Source: an uncultured Chitinophaga sp.
GTDB lineage: Bacteria; Bacteroidota; Bacteroidia; Chitinophagales; Chitinophagaceae
NCBI RefSeq assembly: GCF_946479755.1
Contig: NZ_CAMLHC010000037.1
Location: 14,728 to 78,727, forward strand
Length of the DNA: 64,000 nt
Reading direction: 5' to 3'
Part shown: piece by piece, positions 44,557 through 53,915 of the stretch
Position numbering within the stretch: position 1 is the stretch's first letter
How the letters are laid out: the number at the start of each line of letters is the position of its first letter
Program-made: the position numbers and the translations under genes
The notes under the pieces: model-generated
Database searches by the model: none
Told to the model about the DNA's origin: nothing
The model's input: the letters and a program-made list of their open reading frames with translations, nothing else

Positions 44557-45933
44557 ATGGAAAATGAAGCATTACTGGAGAAATTCAGCACACTGAAGAA
44601 AGAAAAAAACTATCGCGAGCTCTCGGTGTACCTGGACGACCAGTTAATTACGGATATAGCGGACCTGATCCATGATAATCCCGAAGATGCGGGCATCATC
44701 ATCCATCAACTGTCGATCACCCGGGCGGCAGCGGCTTTCCGTATCCTGGACTTCCCTTTACAGGAAGATGTGATCCGGGCATTGCCCCCGGCCAAGATAG
44801 CCGAGCTGATGAACGAGCTGCCGGCGGATGACCGTACCGCCTTCCTGGAAGAACTGCCCAGCGAAGCGGTAAAAGAACTGATTAAACTGCTGGACCCGGA
44901 AGAACGACGGATCACCCTCTCCCTGCTGGGTTACCCGGAAAACAGCGTAGGGCGTATCATGACGCCCGACTACATCGCCGTACGGGAAGAGTGGACGGTA
45001 AAACAGGTGCTGGACTATATCCGTGAGCATGGCAAAGACAGTGAGACCATTGACGTTATCTATGTGATCGATGAGCGGGGCCAGCTGCTCGACGACTTCC
45101 GTATACGTGAGTTCCTGCTGGTAGCCCCCGACACCGTGGTGCATACCCTGATGGATGACCGCTTCGTATCCCTTCAGGCCAACGACGACCAGGAAGAAGC
45201 TGTACAGGTATTCCGCATGGAAAACCGCGTGGCGCTGCCCGTGGTAGACGACAACGGCATACTGCTGGGCATTGTGACCATCGACGATATCCTGTGGATC
45301 GCCAACGAAGAACATACCGAAAACATCCAGAAAATCGGTGGTACCGAGGCCCTCGACGAGCCCTACCTCGATATGCCCCTGCTGAAGCTGGTAAAAAAAC
45401 GTGTAGGCTGGCTTGTGGTATTGTTCATCGGCGAAATGCTGACCGCTACCGCCATGGGGTTCTTTGAAGACGAAATAGCCAAAGCCGTAGTGCTGGCGCT
45501 GTTTGTACCGCTGATCATCTCCAGCGGCGGCAACAGCGGCTCACAGGCTTCTACCCTTATCATACAAGCCATGGCACTGGGCGAAATCAGTATCAACGAC
45601 TGGTGGCGCGTGATGCGGCGCGAGATCGTTTCCGGCCTGCTGCTGGGCAGCGTGCTGGGATGCATCGGTTTCATCCGCATCCTGCTGTGGAACAGCCTTT
45701 TCCATACCTACGGCGAGCATACAGTGCTGATCGGTATGACCGTGGGCATCTCCCTCGTAGGCGTGGTCTTATGGGGCACGCTCTCCGGCTCCATGCTGCC
45801 TATTATCCTGAAAAAAGCCGGCGCCGACCCCGCCACCTCCTCTGCCCCATTTGTGGCTACGCTGGTGGATGTAACCGGATTGCTCATTTATTTCTCCGTG
45901 GCGTATACGTTCATGAGAGGTATCTTGTTATAA
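44557..45933 (+). CDS. mgtE: Magnesium transporter MgtE
   Basis: 458 residues. Domains in order: MgtE N-terminal superhelical domain (about 30-125; DLIHDNPEDAGIIIHQL, LMNELPADDRTAFLEELP), a pair of CBS domains (about 130-255; VGRIMTPDYIAVREEWTVKQVLDYIRE, VALPVVDDNGILLGIVTIDDIL), a connecting helix, and a five-helix membrane domain (about 285-455) with LIISSGGNSGSQASTLIIQAMALGE, the conserved pore segment. It is a Mg2+-gated channel in the inner membrane. It ends at a GC hairpin shared with a convergent gene. Confidence 0.96.
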   Translation: MENEALLEKFSTLKKEKNYRELSVYLDDQLITDIADLIHDNPEDAGIIIHQLSITRAAAAFRILDFPLQEDVIRALPPAKIAELMNELPADDRTAFLEELPSEAVKELIKLLDPEERRITLSLLGYPENSVGRIMTPDYIAVREEWTVKQVLDYIREHGKDSETIDVIYVIDERGQLLDDFRIREFLLVAPDTVVHTLMDDRFVSLQANDDQEEAVQVFRMENRVALPVVDDNGILLGIVTIDDILWIANEEHTENIQKIGGTEALDEPYLDMPLLKLVKKRVGWLVVLFIGEMLTATAMGFFEDEIAKAVVLALFVPLIISSGGNSGSQASTLIIQAMALGEISINDWWRVMRREIVSGLLLGSVLGCIGFIRILLWNSLFHTYGEHTVLIGMTVGISLVGVVLWGTLSGSMLPIILKKAGADPATSSAPFVATLVDVTGLLIYFSVAYTFMRGILL

Positions 45934-45945
45934 ATCGCGCGGAGT

Positions 45946-45967
45946 TCCCGCGGAGTTCTCCGCGGGA
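45946..45967. terminator. GC-rich hairpin between mgtE and histidine phosphatase
   Basis: TCCCGCGGAG (45946-45955) and CTCCGCGGGA (45958-45967) form a 10-bp perfect stem (loop effectively four bases) between convergent genes. The words repeat CGCGGAG. There is no T tract in either direction, so efficiency is uncertain. Confidence 0.6.
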
Positions 45968-45968
45968 G

Positions 45969-46514
45969 CTAGTAGCAATCCTCCGTAAGACTTGTTCCGG
46001 CGGACGTTTTATGAACAATGAACAACCAGTTGTACTCGTCTTCTCCCAGCATATTCATATGCGGTTTGGCACGCAGCCCGCGCAGCGCGGGCACCAGCGT
46101 GTTGCTGTGGCCAATTACTAAAATCCGTTTCCCCCAGTCGCCATGCCGCGTGATCTCGTAAATCAGCGATTCTCCCGTGGTATCTGCCTTATAGAAGCAG
46201 GTATCCAGCTGTTGTTTGATCCGGAGGCTGTCGGCCGTCTGGATGCAGCGGAGATAAGGCGTCAGGTAAATCTTGTCGAGACGGGCGTTTTTCAGCCGTT
46301 CATATAAAAGGCCGGCACGTTGGAAACCTTCCGGGGTAAGGGTGGTATCGGCGCCGCCGGGATAACGTTCCGCATGCCGGACGAAATAAAACGTACCCGT
46401 GAGGAAAGTAGTGTCTTCCGATACCGGTACCGGTTGCCGTACGGGCGCCTTGGGTTTGCAGGCAGCCAGCAGGAGGAGGCAAAATATGACAGGCAGTAAA
46501 CGCATAAGCTGCAT
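45969..46514 (-). CDS. Lipoprotein histidine phosphatase
   Basis: 181 residues from the ATG at 46514 (MQLMRLLPVIFCLLLLAACKPK); a start at 46505 is equally possible. The signal ends in a lipobox (LLAAC), so the protein is a lipoprotein. The mature part is a histidine phosphatase (phosphoglycerate-mutase fold): FYFVRHAERYPGG carries the catalytic His, TPEGFQRAGLLYERL, YLTPYLRCIQTADSL and ILVIGHSNTLVPAL the second His. The substrate is unknown; periplasmic phosphomonoesters are possible. Confidence 0.88.
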   Translation of the reverse strand: MQLMRLLPVIFCLLLLAACKPKAPVRQPVPVSEDTTFLTGTFYFVRHAERYPGGADTTLTPEGFQRAGLLYERLKNARLDKIYLTPYLRCIQTADSLRIKQQLDTCFYKADTTGESLIYEITRHGDWGKRILVIGHSNTLVPALRGLRAKPHMNMLGEDEYNWLFIVHKTSAGTSLTEDCY

Positions 46515-46606
46515 GGTAAAAGACCGCCAACCGGCGTCCATCCAAAATTTGTAGCAATTTATGATTAAACCGTTACATTTATCACCCAACAAAATACTGA
46601 ACCGCT

Positions 46607-48976
46607 ATGACAAAATGGGTATTGCCCGCCATTATTTTTTTATCAGCCAACAGTCTCTATGCCCAGCAACCAGGGCCCCTTACGGTAGAAAAAATCATGC
46701 GCGATCCTAAATGGATAGGCACATCCCCCGATAATCTTTTCTGGGGAACCGACAACCAGACCGTCTATTTCAGCTGGAACCCTGACCAGCAAATGGCCGA
46801 TTCTCTCTATGCCGCCGGTATCAAAAACCATACGCCGGTAAAGACCAACGCCGCCGACCGCGGCCTGATCTCCGCCAGGTCCCGTGGCTGGTACAATACC
46901 GACAGGACACTGCTCACCTACAGTTACCAGGGCGATGTATACCTGATGGAAATAAAATCCGGTAAAACGGTCCGTGTTACGCAGACTGCCGCCGCGGAAG
47001 TCAACCCTGAGTTCAGCTTCGGCGGCCGGCAGATCGTATATGAACAAAACCGCGACCTCTTCGCATGGGACAGGACTACCGGCGTTACTACCCAGCTCAC
47101 CAGCTTCACACCCGGTAATAAGCCCGCCGAAGAAAAAGACGAACTGCAGAAAGGCAACGACCAGGAGAAATACCTGAAAGCGCAGCAGCTGGAACTGCTG
47201 GCCGTTGTGCGGGACAAAAAAGCCAAAAGAGATGCCCTCACCGCATTTAGCAAACAAAACGACGCGAAGCCATTGCGTAAACTCTACCTGGGCGACAAGA
47301 AGCTGAGCGCCGTGCAGATCAGTCCCGATGGCCGTTATATTACCTACAAACTTTATAAGGAAGGCGACGGTAAAAATACCATTGTACCTGAATTTGTGAC
47401 CGCGACCGGCTTTACGACGGATATCCATTCCCGTGAGAAAGTAGGCGCACCGCAGGGCACACAGGAATCTTTCCTTTACGACCGGGAGCGCGACACCGTG
47501 CTGCCGATAGTACTGAAAGACCTGCCCGGCATTAAAGACCTCCCGGATTACAGCAAAGACTACCCCGGAAGGGACAGCGCCAAAGTGCGGCCTGTGGCTG
47601 TCAGCGGCATTATCTGGTCCGACAGGGGAACCCATGCCGTTGCAGACGTCCGTTCCGACGATAACAAAGACCGCTGGATTGTGCTGATCGACCTTACTAC
47701 CGGCAAGGTAAAATCCCTGAACCGGCAGCGTGACGAAGCCTGGATCGGCGGCCCCGGTATCAGCGGATGGCAGATCAGTTCAGGCCTGGGGTGGATCGAC
47801 GAAAATACCTGCTGGTACCAGTCAGAAGCCACCGGGTATTCCCATCTGTATACCACGCAGGTAGTGACCGGCCAGACCGAACAGCTGACCAAAGGCAATT
47901 ACGAAGTACAGGAAGCCACCCTCTCCAACGATAAAAAACATTTTTACATCATTACCAATGAAGTACATCCCGGCGAACAGCAATTTTATCGTATAGCCGT
48001 TACCGGTGGAAAGGCAGAACGCATTACCACCATGGAAGGAGCACATGAAGTGAGCATCTCCCCGGACCAGCAATGGATCGCCTATCGCTACTCCTATTCC
48101 ACCAGGCCCTGGGAGCTGTACCTGCAGCCCAACAGTCCGGGCAGCAAAGCGATACAGATCACCCATATGGCGCAATCGGCTGAATTCAAAGCATATCCCT
48201 GGCGTGATCCGCAGGTGATCACCTTCACCGCACGCGACAACCAGCCGGTATATGCACGGTTATACACGCCGGACCCGGCGAAGCGGAACGGCGCTGCCGT
48301 GATCTTCGTACATGGCGCCGGTTATCTGCAGAACGCCCACAAATGGTGGAGCAGTTATTTCCGGGAATACATGTTCCACAACCTGCTTACCGATAAAGGA
48401 TACACCGTACTGGATGTGGATTACCGCGGCAGTGCCGGCTACGGCCGCAACTGGCGTACCGGTATTTACCGCTATATGGGCGGCAAAGACCTGGACGATG
48501 AAGTGGATGCCGCCAAATACTTGGCAGAGAAATTGCAGGTTGACGCCGGCCGCATTGGAATTTACGGTGGCAGCTACGGCGGTTTTATGACGCTGATGGC
48601 GATGTTTACCAAACCAGGCGTGTTTGCAGCCGGTGCCGCTTTACGCTCCGTTACTGACTGGGCGCACTATAATCACGGATATACCAGTAATATCCTGAAT
48701 GAACCATTCACTGACAGTATTGCCTACCGCCGCTCTTCCCCCATTTATTTTGCGGAAGGGCTGAAAGGCAAGCTGCTCATGTGCCATGGCATGGTAGACA
48801 CCAACGTACATTTCCAGGATATTGTGCGGCTGTCGCAACGACTGATAGAACTTGGGAAAGATAACTGGGAGCTGGCAGTATATCCTGTGGAAGACCACGG
48901 ATTTACAACACCCAGCAGTTGGACGGATGAATACAAAAGAATCTTACATTTGTTCGATAATACATTATTGAAGTAA
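46607..48976 (+). CDS. S9-family (DPP IV-like) serine peptidase
   Basis: 789 residues. A signal peptide (MTKWVLPAIIFLSANSLYAQ) is followed by a beta-propeller region (about 25-540) and a C-terminal alpha/beta-hydrolase domain. The catalytic triad is visible: Ser656 in GGSYGGF, Asp731 in MVDTNVHF and His764 in EDHGF. DYRGSAGYGRNWRTGIYRYMGG precedes the nucleophile, as in prolyl oligopeptidase-type enzymes. It is probably a periplasmic di- or oligopeptidase that trims peptides after proline or alanine. Its start is close to the divergent phosphatase gene, so they share a promoter region. Confidence 0.95.
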   Translation: MTKWVLPAIIFLSANSLYAQQPGPLTVEKIMRDPKWIGTSPDNLFWGTDNQTVYFSWNPDQQMADSLYAAGIKNHTPVKTNAADRGLISARSRGWYNTDRTLLTYSYQGDVYLMEIKSGKTVRVTQTAAAEVNPEFSFGGRQIVYEQNRDLFAWDRTTGVTTQLTSFTPGNKPAEEKDELQKGNDQEKYLKAQQLELLAVVRDKKAKRDALTAFSKQNDAKPLRKLYLGDKKLSAVQISPDGRYITYKLYKEGDGKNTIVPEFVTATGFTTDIHSREKVGAPQGTQESFLYDRERDTVLPIVLKDLPGIKDLPDYSKDYPGRDSAKVRPVAVSGIIWSDRGTHAVADVRSDDNKDRWIVLIDLTTGKVKSLNRQRDEAWIGGPGISGWQISSGLGWIDENTCWYQSEATGYSHLYTTQVVTGQTEQLTKGNYEVQEATLSNDKKHFYIITNEVHPGEQQFYRIAVTGGKAERITTMEGAHEVSISPDQQWIAYRYSYSTRPWELYLQPNSPGSKAIQITHMAQSAEFKAYPWRDPQVITFTARDNQPVYARLYTPDPAKRNGAAVIFVHGAGYLQNAHKWWSSYFREYMFHNLLTDKGYTVLDVDYRGSAGYGRNWRTGIYRYMGGKDLDDEVDAAKYLAEKLQVDAGRIGIYGGSYGGFMTLMAMFTKPGVFAAGAALRSVTDWAHYNHGYTSNILNEPFTDSIAYRRSSPIYFAEGLKGKLLMCHGMVDTNVHFQDIVRLSQRLIELGKDNWELAVYPVEDHGFTTPSSWTDEYKRILHLFDNTLLK

Positions 48977-48982
48977 CCGCAC

Positions 48983-49086
48983 CGGATGTCTGTCATACAG
49001 ACATCCGATGTCACTGCATAAGGGGAATATAGTGAACGATGATCCGATATTAACATTCGGTTAATCGTGCACTATATTCCCTTTTT
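48983..49086 (+). terminator. Two successive hairpins after the S9 peptidase
   Basis: CGGATGTCTGT (48983-48993) and ACAGACATCCG (48997-49007) form an 11-bp stem just after the stop. The second hairpin has outer arms 49020-49034 and 49070-49084 (GGGAATATAGTG with CACTATATTCCC) and inner ACGAT/ATCGT and CCGA/TCGG pairs. It is followed by TTTTT, a good intrinsic terminator. Confidence 0.85.
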
Positions 49087-49165
49087 CATTTTAATTTTCA
49101 TGTTGCGAAGAATGCACGTTATGTGAAAACGCACGCGTAGAACCATATCTTATATTATATTTTAT

Positions 49166-49183
49166 TAACATCAAGTGATGTTA
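49166..49183. promoter_or_regulatory. Dyad upstream of glmS (candidate operator)
   Basis: TAACATCA-AG-TGATGTTA: two perfect 8-base arms with a 2-base centre, 60 bases before the glmS ATG in an AT-rich region. It may be a repressor or activator site. No glmS ribozyme-like fold is apparent. Confidence 0.4.
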
Positions 49184-49242
49184 TTTTAACAATTAATGCG
49201 ATATTGCAATGAACACCCTCACCAAAAAACACGCTTAAACAC

Positions 49243-51078
49243 ATGTGTGGAATTGTAGCTTACATCGGGCACAGAGAAGCATACCCGGTAGTATTGAAAG
49301 GCCTTAAAAGACTGGAATACCGCGGTTACGACAGCGCGGGCGTAGCCATCATCAATGACGGACTGCGGGTTTACAAAAAGAAAGACAAAGTTGCGGCGCT
49401 GGAAGAATACGCCTCCAGTTACGACATGCGCAGCCCCATCGCCATCGGGCATACCCGGTGGGCGACGCATGGCGAACCCTGTGACCGCAACGCACACCCC
49501 CACGTTTCCAGTGACGGAAAACTGTCGATGGTACATAACGGCATCATCGAAAACTATGTACAACTTAAACAGGAACTGGTCAACCAGGGACACGTTTTTC
49601 AGAGCGATACAGACACTGAAGTGCTGCTGCACTTTATTGAAGAGATCAAAAAACAAAACCAGTGCCCCCTGGAAGAAGCCCTGCGTATCGCCCTGAAGAG
49701 AGTCGTGGGTGCTTACGTGATCGTACTGATCGACGAAGACAATCCCGACACGCTGATTGCAGCGCGCAAGGGCAGTCCCCTCGTGATCGGCGTAGGCAAA
49801 GGAGAACACTTCCTCGCTTCCGACGCCTCCCCCATCGTGGAATACACCAAAGAGGTAGTCTATGTCAACGATTATGAAATTGCCGTTATCAAAGCGGATG
49901 AACTGATCCTGAAAAATATCTCCAACGAAAGACAGACACCGTACATACAGAAGCTGGACATCGAGCTGGCAGCCATCGAAAAAGGCGGCTATGCCCACTT
50001 CATGCTGAAAGAAATTTTTGAGCAGCCGCAAACGATCTTTGACAGTCTGCGCGGCCGTCTCGATGCCAAGAAAGGCACCCTCACCATGGGCGGCATCCGC
50101 GAATATGCGGAAACGCTCAGCAACGCCAAACGCATCATCATCGTTGCCTGCGGTACCTCCTGGCACGCAGGCCTCGTAGCGGAATACATGATCGAAGAGT
50201 TATGCCGTATCCCCGTGGAAGTGGAATACGCCTCCGAGTTCCGTTACCGCAACCCTGTGGTAGGTCCCGGTGACGTGATCATCGCCATCTCCCAGTCGGG
50301 TGAAACAGCCGACACGCTCGTTGCCATCGAAGCTGCCAAAGAAAAAGGCGCTATCATCCTCGGCGTATGTAACGTGGTAGGTTCTTCCATCGCACGACTG
50401 TCTCACGCCGGCGCCTATACGCACGCAGGCCCTGAAATCGGTGTAGCCAGCACCAAAGCTTTCACCGCGCAGCTGGCCGTATTGTGCCTCGTAGGCCTGA
50501 AGATAGCTGCAGAGAAAGGGTCTATCACCGCCCAGCGCTTCCAGCACCTGCTCGATGAACTCGACCAGGTCCCTGAAAAAGTAGCGACGGCCCTTAAACT
50601 GGACGACCAGGTACAGAAGGTTGCCGCCAAATACAAAGACGCACGCGACTTCCTCTACCTGGGCCGTGGTTATAACTTCCCGGTCGCACTGGAGGGAGCA
50701 CTCAAACTCAAAGAAATTTCCTACATCCACGCGGAAGGTTATCCCGCAGCGGAAATGAAACACGGTCCCATTGCCCTGGTAGACGAAAACCTGCCGGTAG
50801 TGATCGTAGCCACAAAAGACAGTTACTACGAAAAAGTAGTATCCAACATACAAGAGATTAAAGCCCGTAAAGGTAAAGTGATAGCGGTTGTGACGGAAGG
50901 TGACCAAACCATTCCGCCCATGGCAGATGACGTTATTTTTGTACCTTCAGCAGATGAACTCGTTGCACCTATTATCTCCGTTATCCCCCTGCAACTGCTC
51001 GCCTATCACATCGGCGTCATGAAAGGATTTGACGTAGACAAACCGAGGAACCTGGCGAAGAGTGTGACTGTTGAATAA
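49243..51078 (+). CDS. glmS: Glutamine-fructose-6-phosphate aminotransferase (isomerising)
   Basis: 611 residues. It makes glucosamine 6-phosphate from fructose 6-phosphate and glutamine, the entry to UDP-GlcNAc for peptidoglycan and lipid A. The N-terminal glutaminase domain has the nucleophile Cys2 (MCGIVAYIGHREA), GYDSAGVA, HTRWATHG and HNGIIENY. Two SIS domains follow (IIVACGTSWHAGLVAEYMIEEL, ISQSGETADTLVAI, STKAFTAQL, FLYLGRGYNFPVALEGALKLKEISYIHAEGYPAAEMKHGPIALV), and the C-terminal tail DKPRNLAKSVTVE closes the active site. First gene of glmS-DUF4954-tag; the next gene begins 14 bases after the stop. Confidence 0.98.
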   Translation: MCGIVAYIGHREAYPVVLKGLKRLEYRGYDSAGVAIINDGLRVYKKKDKVAALEEYASSYDMRSPIAIGHTRWATHGEPCDRNAHPHVSSDGKLSMVHNGIIENYVQLKQELVNQGHVFQSDTDTEVLLHFIEEIKKQNQCPLEEALRIALKRVVGAYVIVLIDEDNPDTLIAARKGSPLVIGVGKGEHFLASDASPIVEYTKEVVYVNDYEIAVIKADELILKNISNERQTPYIQKLDIELAAIEKGGYAHFMLKEIFEQPQTIFDSLRGRLDAKKGTLTMGGIREYAETLSNAKRIIIVACGTSWHAGLVAEYMIEELCRIPVEVEYASEFRYRNPVVGPGDVIIAISQSGETADTLVAIEAAKEKGAIILGVCNVVGSSIARLSHAGAYTHAGPEIGVASTKAFTAQLAVLCLVGLKIAAEKGSITAQRFQHLLDELDQVPEKVATALKLDDQVQKVAAKYKDARDFLYLGRGYNFPVALEGALKLKEISYIHAEGYPAAEMKHGPIALVDENLPVVIVATKDSYYEKVVSNIQEIKARKGKVIAVVTEGDQTIPPMADDVIFVPSADELVAPIISVIPLQLLAYHIGVMKGFDVDKPRNLAKSVTVE

Positions 51079-51092
51079 CCTAGATCTTATCC

Positions 51093-53294
51093 ATGAACAA
51101 CATCAAAAAGAAACCACTATCCGAGCTGGGTTACAACTTTATTGAAACCCAGTTACCCAAGGGAAAAGACGAATACTACCTGCGTAACGAGCAATGGAGC
51201 CGGCAGGGCGAATACAGAAGATTGCTTGCGCATGAGGTGGAAGCCCTCGTGCGCAACGACAACAGTTCCGACGACTGGAACAATATTTTTGTTTCCAACG
51301 AATTTAACCCGCAGCTGGTGCAGCACTGCCACTTCTTTGGCATGGTACGCATCGGTAAACTGGAACCGTATTATCTCGAGTTCCACAACCTGCGGCTACC
51401 GGTAGGACTGTACAACAGCACTATCTGCGCCTGCGACTTCGGCGACAACGTGGTGGTACACAATGTCAACTACCTTTCCCATTATATCCTGGGCAACGAA
51501 GTGATCGTCGCCAATGTGAACGAGATGGCCACGACCGACTATGCCAAGTTTGGGAACGGCATTTTAAAAGAAGGGGAGTCTGAAAGCGGCCGTATCCAGC
51601 TGGAACTCTGCAACGAAAACGGCGGTCGCAGCGTGATGCCCTTCGATGGCATGCTGCCCGGCGACGCCTATCTCTGGACACGCTACCGTGACGACCTGCA
51701 GCTGCAACAGCAGTTCAAGGCTTTCACCGAAAAACAGTTCGACAAGCGCCGTGGTTACTACGGCATGGTGGGCGACCGCTGCGTGATCAAAAACTGCAAG
51801 ATCATCAAAGACGTGACCATCGGTACCGATGCTTACCTCAAAGGCGCCAACAAGCTGAAAAACCTGACCATCAACAGCAGCAGCGATGCCGCTTCACAGA
51901 TAGGAGAAGGATGTGAGCTGGTGAACGGTATCATCGGCTACGGCTGCCGCGTTTTCTACGGCGTAAAAGCCGTCCGTTTTGTGATGGCATCGCACTCACA
52001 ATTAAAATACGGCGCCCGCCTGATCAACTCGTACCTCGGCAACAACGCCACCATCTCCTGCTGCGAAGTGCTCAACTCCCTGATATTCCCGGCGCATGAA
52101 CAGCACCACAACAACTCGTTCCTCTGTGCGGCACTGGTGATGGGACAAAGCAATATGGCTGCCGGCGCAACCATTGGCTCCAACCACAACTCCCGCGGCG
52201 CTGACGGCGAAATCCTCGCCGGCAGAGGCTTCTGGCCTGGGCTGTGCGTAAGCCTGAAACACAATTCCAAATTCGCCAGCTTCACGCTCATCTCCAAGGG
52301 TAACTATATGTCTGAACTGCATATCAATATCCCTTTCTGCCTCGTGCTGAACGATGAGCATGACAACCGGCTCAAGATCATGCCCGGCTACTGGTTCATG
52401 CACAACATGTACGCCATTGCCCGCAATTCCTGGAAATATGTGGACCGCGACAAACGTACCGATAAAACCCAGCTGATAGAATATGATTACCTGGCCCCGG
52501 ACTCCGTAGAGGAAATGTTCCAGGGACTGGCCATCATGGAAGCCGCTGTGGGCAAAGCATGGTTCGCACTGCCGGAAAACACGCCAAAAAAGGAACTAAC
52601 GGAAAAGGATGTACGTAAAAAAGGAAAGGAACTGCTGTTGCAGCAGCCGGAAGAAGTGGCCCGCCTGACCATCCTGGTCAAAGGCATGGAAAACAGCGCC
52701 CGCGAAGTACAGCTGCTGAAAGTGCACAAAGCCTACGCGCTCTTCCGCGAACTGATTGTTTTCTATGGCATGAAAAACATCATCGCCGCCAATAAACCGT
52801 CCTTTCTCGCGTTGCAGGCTGCTGTTAAAACAGCCAAACGCGGCGACTGGCATAACATCGGCGGACAACTGATGAAAGCGGAAACCGTCAACCTGCTGAA
52901 ACAGAAAATCCGGAAAAATAAAATCGCCAGCTGGCCGCAGCTGCACGAACAGTACACCGAGATCGGGAAAGAATACGCCACCGACAAACTACAACATGCC
53001 GTTGCCAGTATGCTGGAAATAAAAGAGGTATCTTTGAAAAACTTTACCCCTGCACTACTCGCAGAATGGCTGGAAGACTCTACCCGCACGATGGAATGGA
53101 TGGCGCACAACATCCGCCATTCAAGGGAGAAAGACTATAAAAATCCTTTCCGTCAACTGGCCTACGACAATGCCAACGAAATGAATGTAGTGGTAGGCAG
53201 CCTGGAAGACAATGCCTTCATCAACGAGACATTGAACGAACTGGGCGAATATAAAAACCGGGTCAGAAAAATTATCAATGAATGGGAACTGTAG
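51093..53294 (+). CDS. DUF4954 family protein
   Basis: 733 residues, cytosolic. The N-terminal two thirds show irregular hexapeptide-like turns of a left-handed beta-helix (GDNVVVHNVNYLSHYILGNEVIVANVNEM, GDRCVIKNCKIIKDVTIGTDAYLKGANKLKNLTI, GEGCELVNGIIGYGCRVFYGV, NNATISCCEVLNSLIFPAHEQHHNNSF), as in sugar-nucleotide acyl- or uridylyltransferases. The C-terminal third is helical. The family is known mainly from Bacteroidota and has no established function. Position directly after glmS, with a 14-base gap, suggests a role in amino-sugar metabolism (inference). Its last 13 bases overlap the tag gene. Confidence 0.85.
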   Translation: MNNIKKKPLSELGYNFIETQLPKGKDEYYLRNEQWSRQGEYRRLLAHEVEALVRNDNSSDDWNNIFVSNEFNPQLVQHCHFFGMVRIGKLEPYYLEFHNLRLPVGLYNSTICACDFGDNVVVHNVNYLSHYILGNEVIVANVNEMATTDYAKFGNGILKEGESESGRIQLELCNENGGRSVMPFDGMLPGDAYLWTRYRDDLQLQQQFKAFTEKQFDKRRGYYGMVGDRCVIKNCKIIKDVTIGTDAYLKGANKLKNLTINSSSDAASQIGEGCELVNGIIGYGCRVFYGVKAVRFVMASHSQLKYGARLINSYLGNNATISCCEVLNSLIFPAHEQHHNNSFLCAALVMGQSNMAAGATIGSNHNSRGADGEILAGRGFWPGLCVSLKHNSKFASFTLISKGNYMSELHINIPFCLVLNDEHDNRLKIMPGYWFMHNMYAIARNSWKYVDRDKRTDKTQLIEYDYLAPDSVEEMFQGLAIMEAAVGKAWFALPENTPKKELTEKDVRKKGKELLLQQPEEVARLTILVKGMENSAREVQLLKVHKAYALFRELIVFYGMKNIIAANKPSFLALQAAVKTAKRGDWHNIGGQLMKAETVNLLKQKIRKNKIASWPQLHEQYTEIGKEYATDKLQHAVASMLEIKEVSLKNFTPALLAEWLEDSTRTMEWMAHNIRHSREKDYKNPFRQLAYDNANEMNVVVGSLEDNAFINETLNELGEYKNRVRKIINEWEL

Positions 53295-53854
53295 AGAAAA
53301 CCAGATGCGGCTGGAGCCTGAAAGATCAATTGTATAAAGACTATCACGACCATGAATGGGGGACGCCCAATCATGACGACCAGCATCTCTTTGAAATGCT
53401 TTGCCTCGAAGGCGCACAGGCCGGCCTCAGCTGGTACACCGTGCTCACCAAACGGGAAAACTACCGCAAAGCTTTCGATAACTGGGATGCAAAAAAGATC
53501 GCTAAATACGATGATAAAAAAATCGCGAAGCTGCTGGAAAACGAAGGGATCATCCGGAACAAACTGAAGGTCAACGCCGTAGTCAACAATGCCAAAGCCT
53601 TTCTGGCCGTGCAAAAGGAGTTCGGCACCTTCGATCAGTACATCTGGTCATTCGTGAACCACAAACCCATTGTCAACAATTTCAAATCATTACAGGAAGT
53701 ACCGGCAAAGACGCCCATCTCAGATGCCATGAGCAAGGACCTGCTGAAACGCGGGTTCAAATTTGTAGGGTCTACTATCTGTTACGCCTATATGCAGGCT
53801 ACCGGCATGGTGAACGATCATATAGCCTCCTGCTATAAAAGATCGAAGGGGTAA
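53282..53854 (+). CDS. tag: DNA-3-methyladenine glycosylase I
   Basis: 190 residues. It removes 3-methyladenine from alkylated DNA in base-excision repair. Family signatures: RCGWSLKDQLYKDYHDHEWGTP (zinc Cys and His), LFEMLCLEGAQAGLSWYTVLTKRENYRKAFDNWD (with the catalytic region), NPKAFLAVQ-like NNAKAFLAVQKEFGTFDQYIWSFV, and GFKFVGSTICYAYMQATGMVNDH with C-terminal zinc ligands. It overlaps the end of the DUF4954 gene by 13 bases in another frame. A repair enzyme in a cell-wall precursor operon is an unusual combination that may simply reflect compact packing. Confidence 0.95.
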   Translation: MGTVEKTRCGWSLKDQLYKDYHDHEWGTPNHDDQHLFEMLCLEGAQAGLSWYTVLTKRENYRKAFDNWDAKKIAKYDDKKIAKLLENEGIIRNKLKVNAVVNNAKAFLAVQKEFGTFDQYIWSFVNHKPIVNNFKSLQEVPAKTPISDAMSKDLLKRGFKFVGSTICYAYMQATGMVNDHIASCYKRSKG

Positions 53855-53879
53855 CGTTTTCAGCGAATACTTTCTGCGA

Positions 53880-53915
53880 AGCCGCCATTGATATTTTATC
53901 GATGGCGGTTTTGTT
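53880..53915 (+). terminator. Terminator after tag
   Basis: CCGCCATTGATA (53882-53893) and TATCGATGGCGG (53897-53908) form a 12-bp stem with one G-T pair and a 3-base loop, followed by TTTTGTTTT. It reaches the end of the convergent di-haem peroxidase gene. Confidence 0.85.

Noticed and set aside
49087..49242. Possible glmS ribozyme or other riboswitch upstream of glmS
   Set aside because: The leader is short and AT-rich with only one small dyad. I see no double-pseudoknot core, and this ribozyme class is not expected in Bacteroidota.
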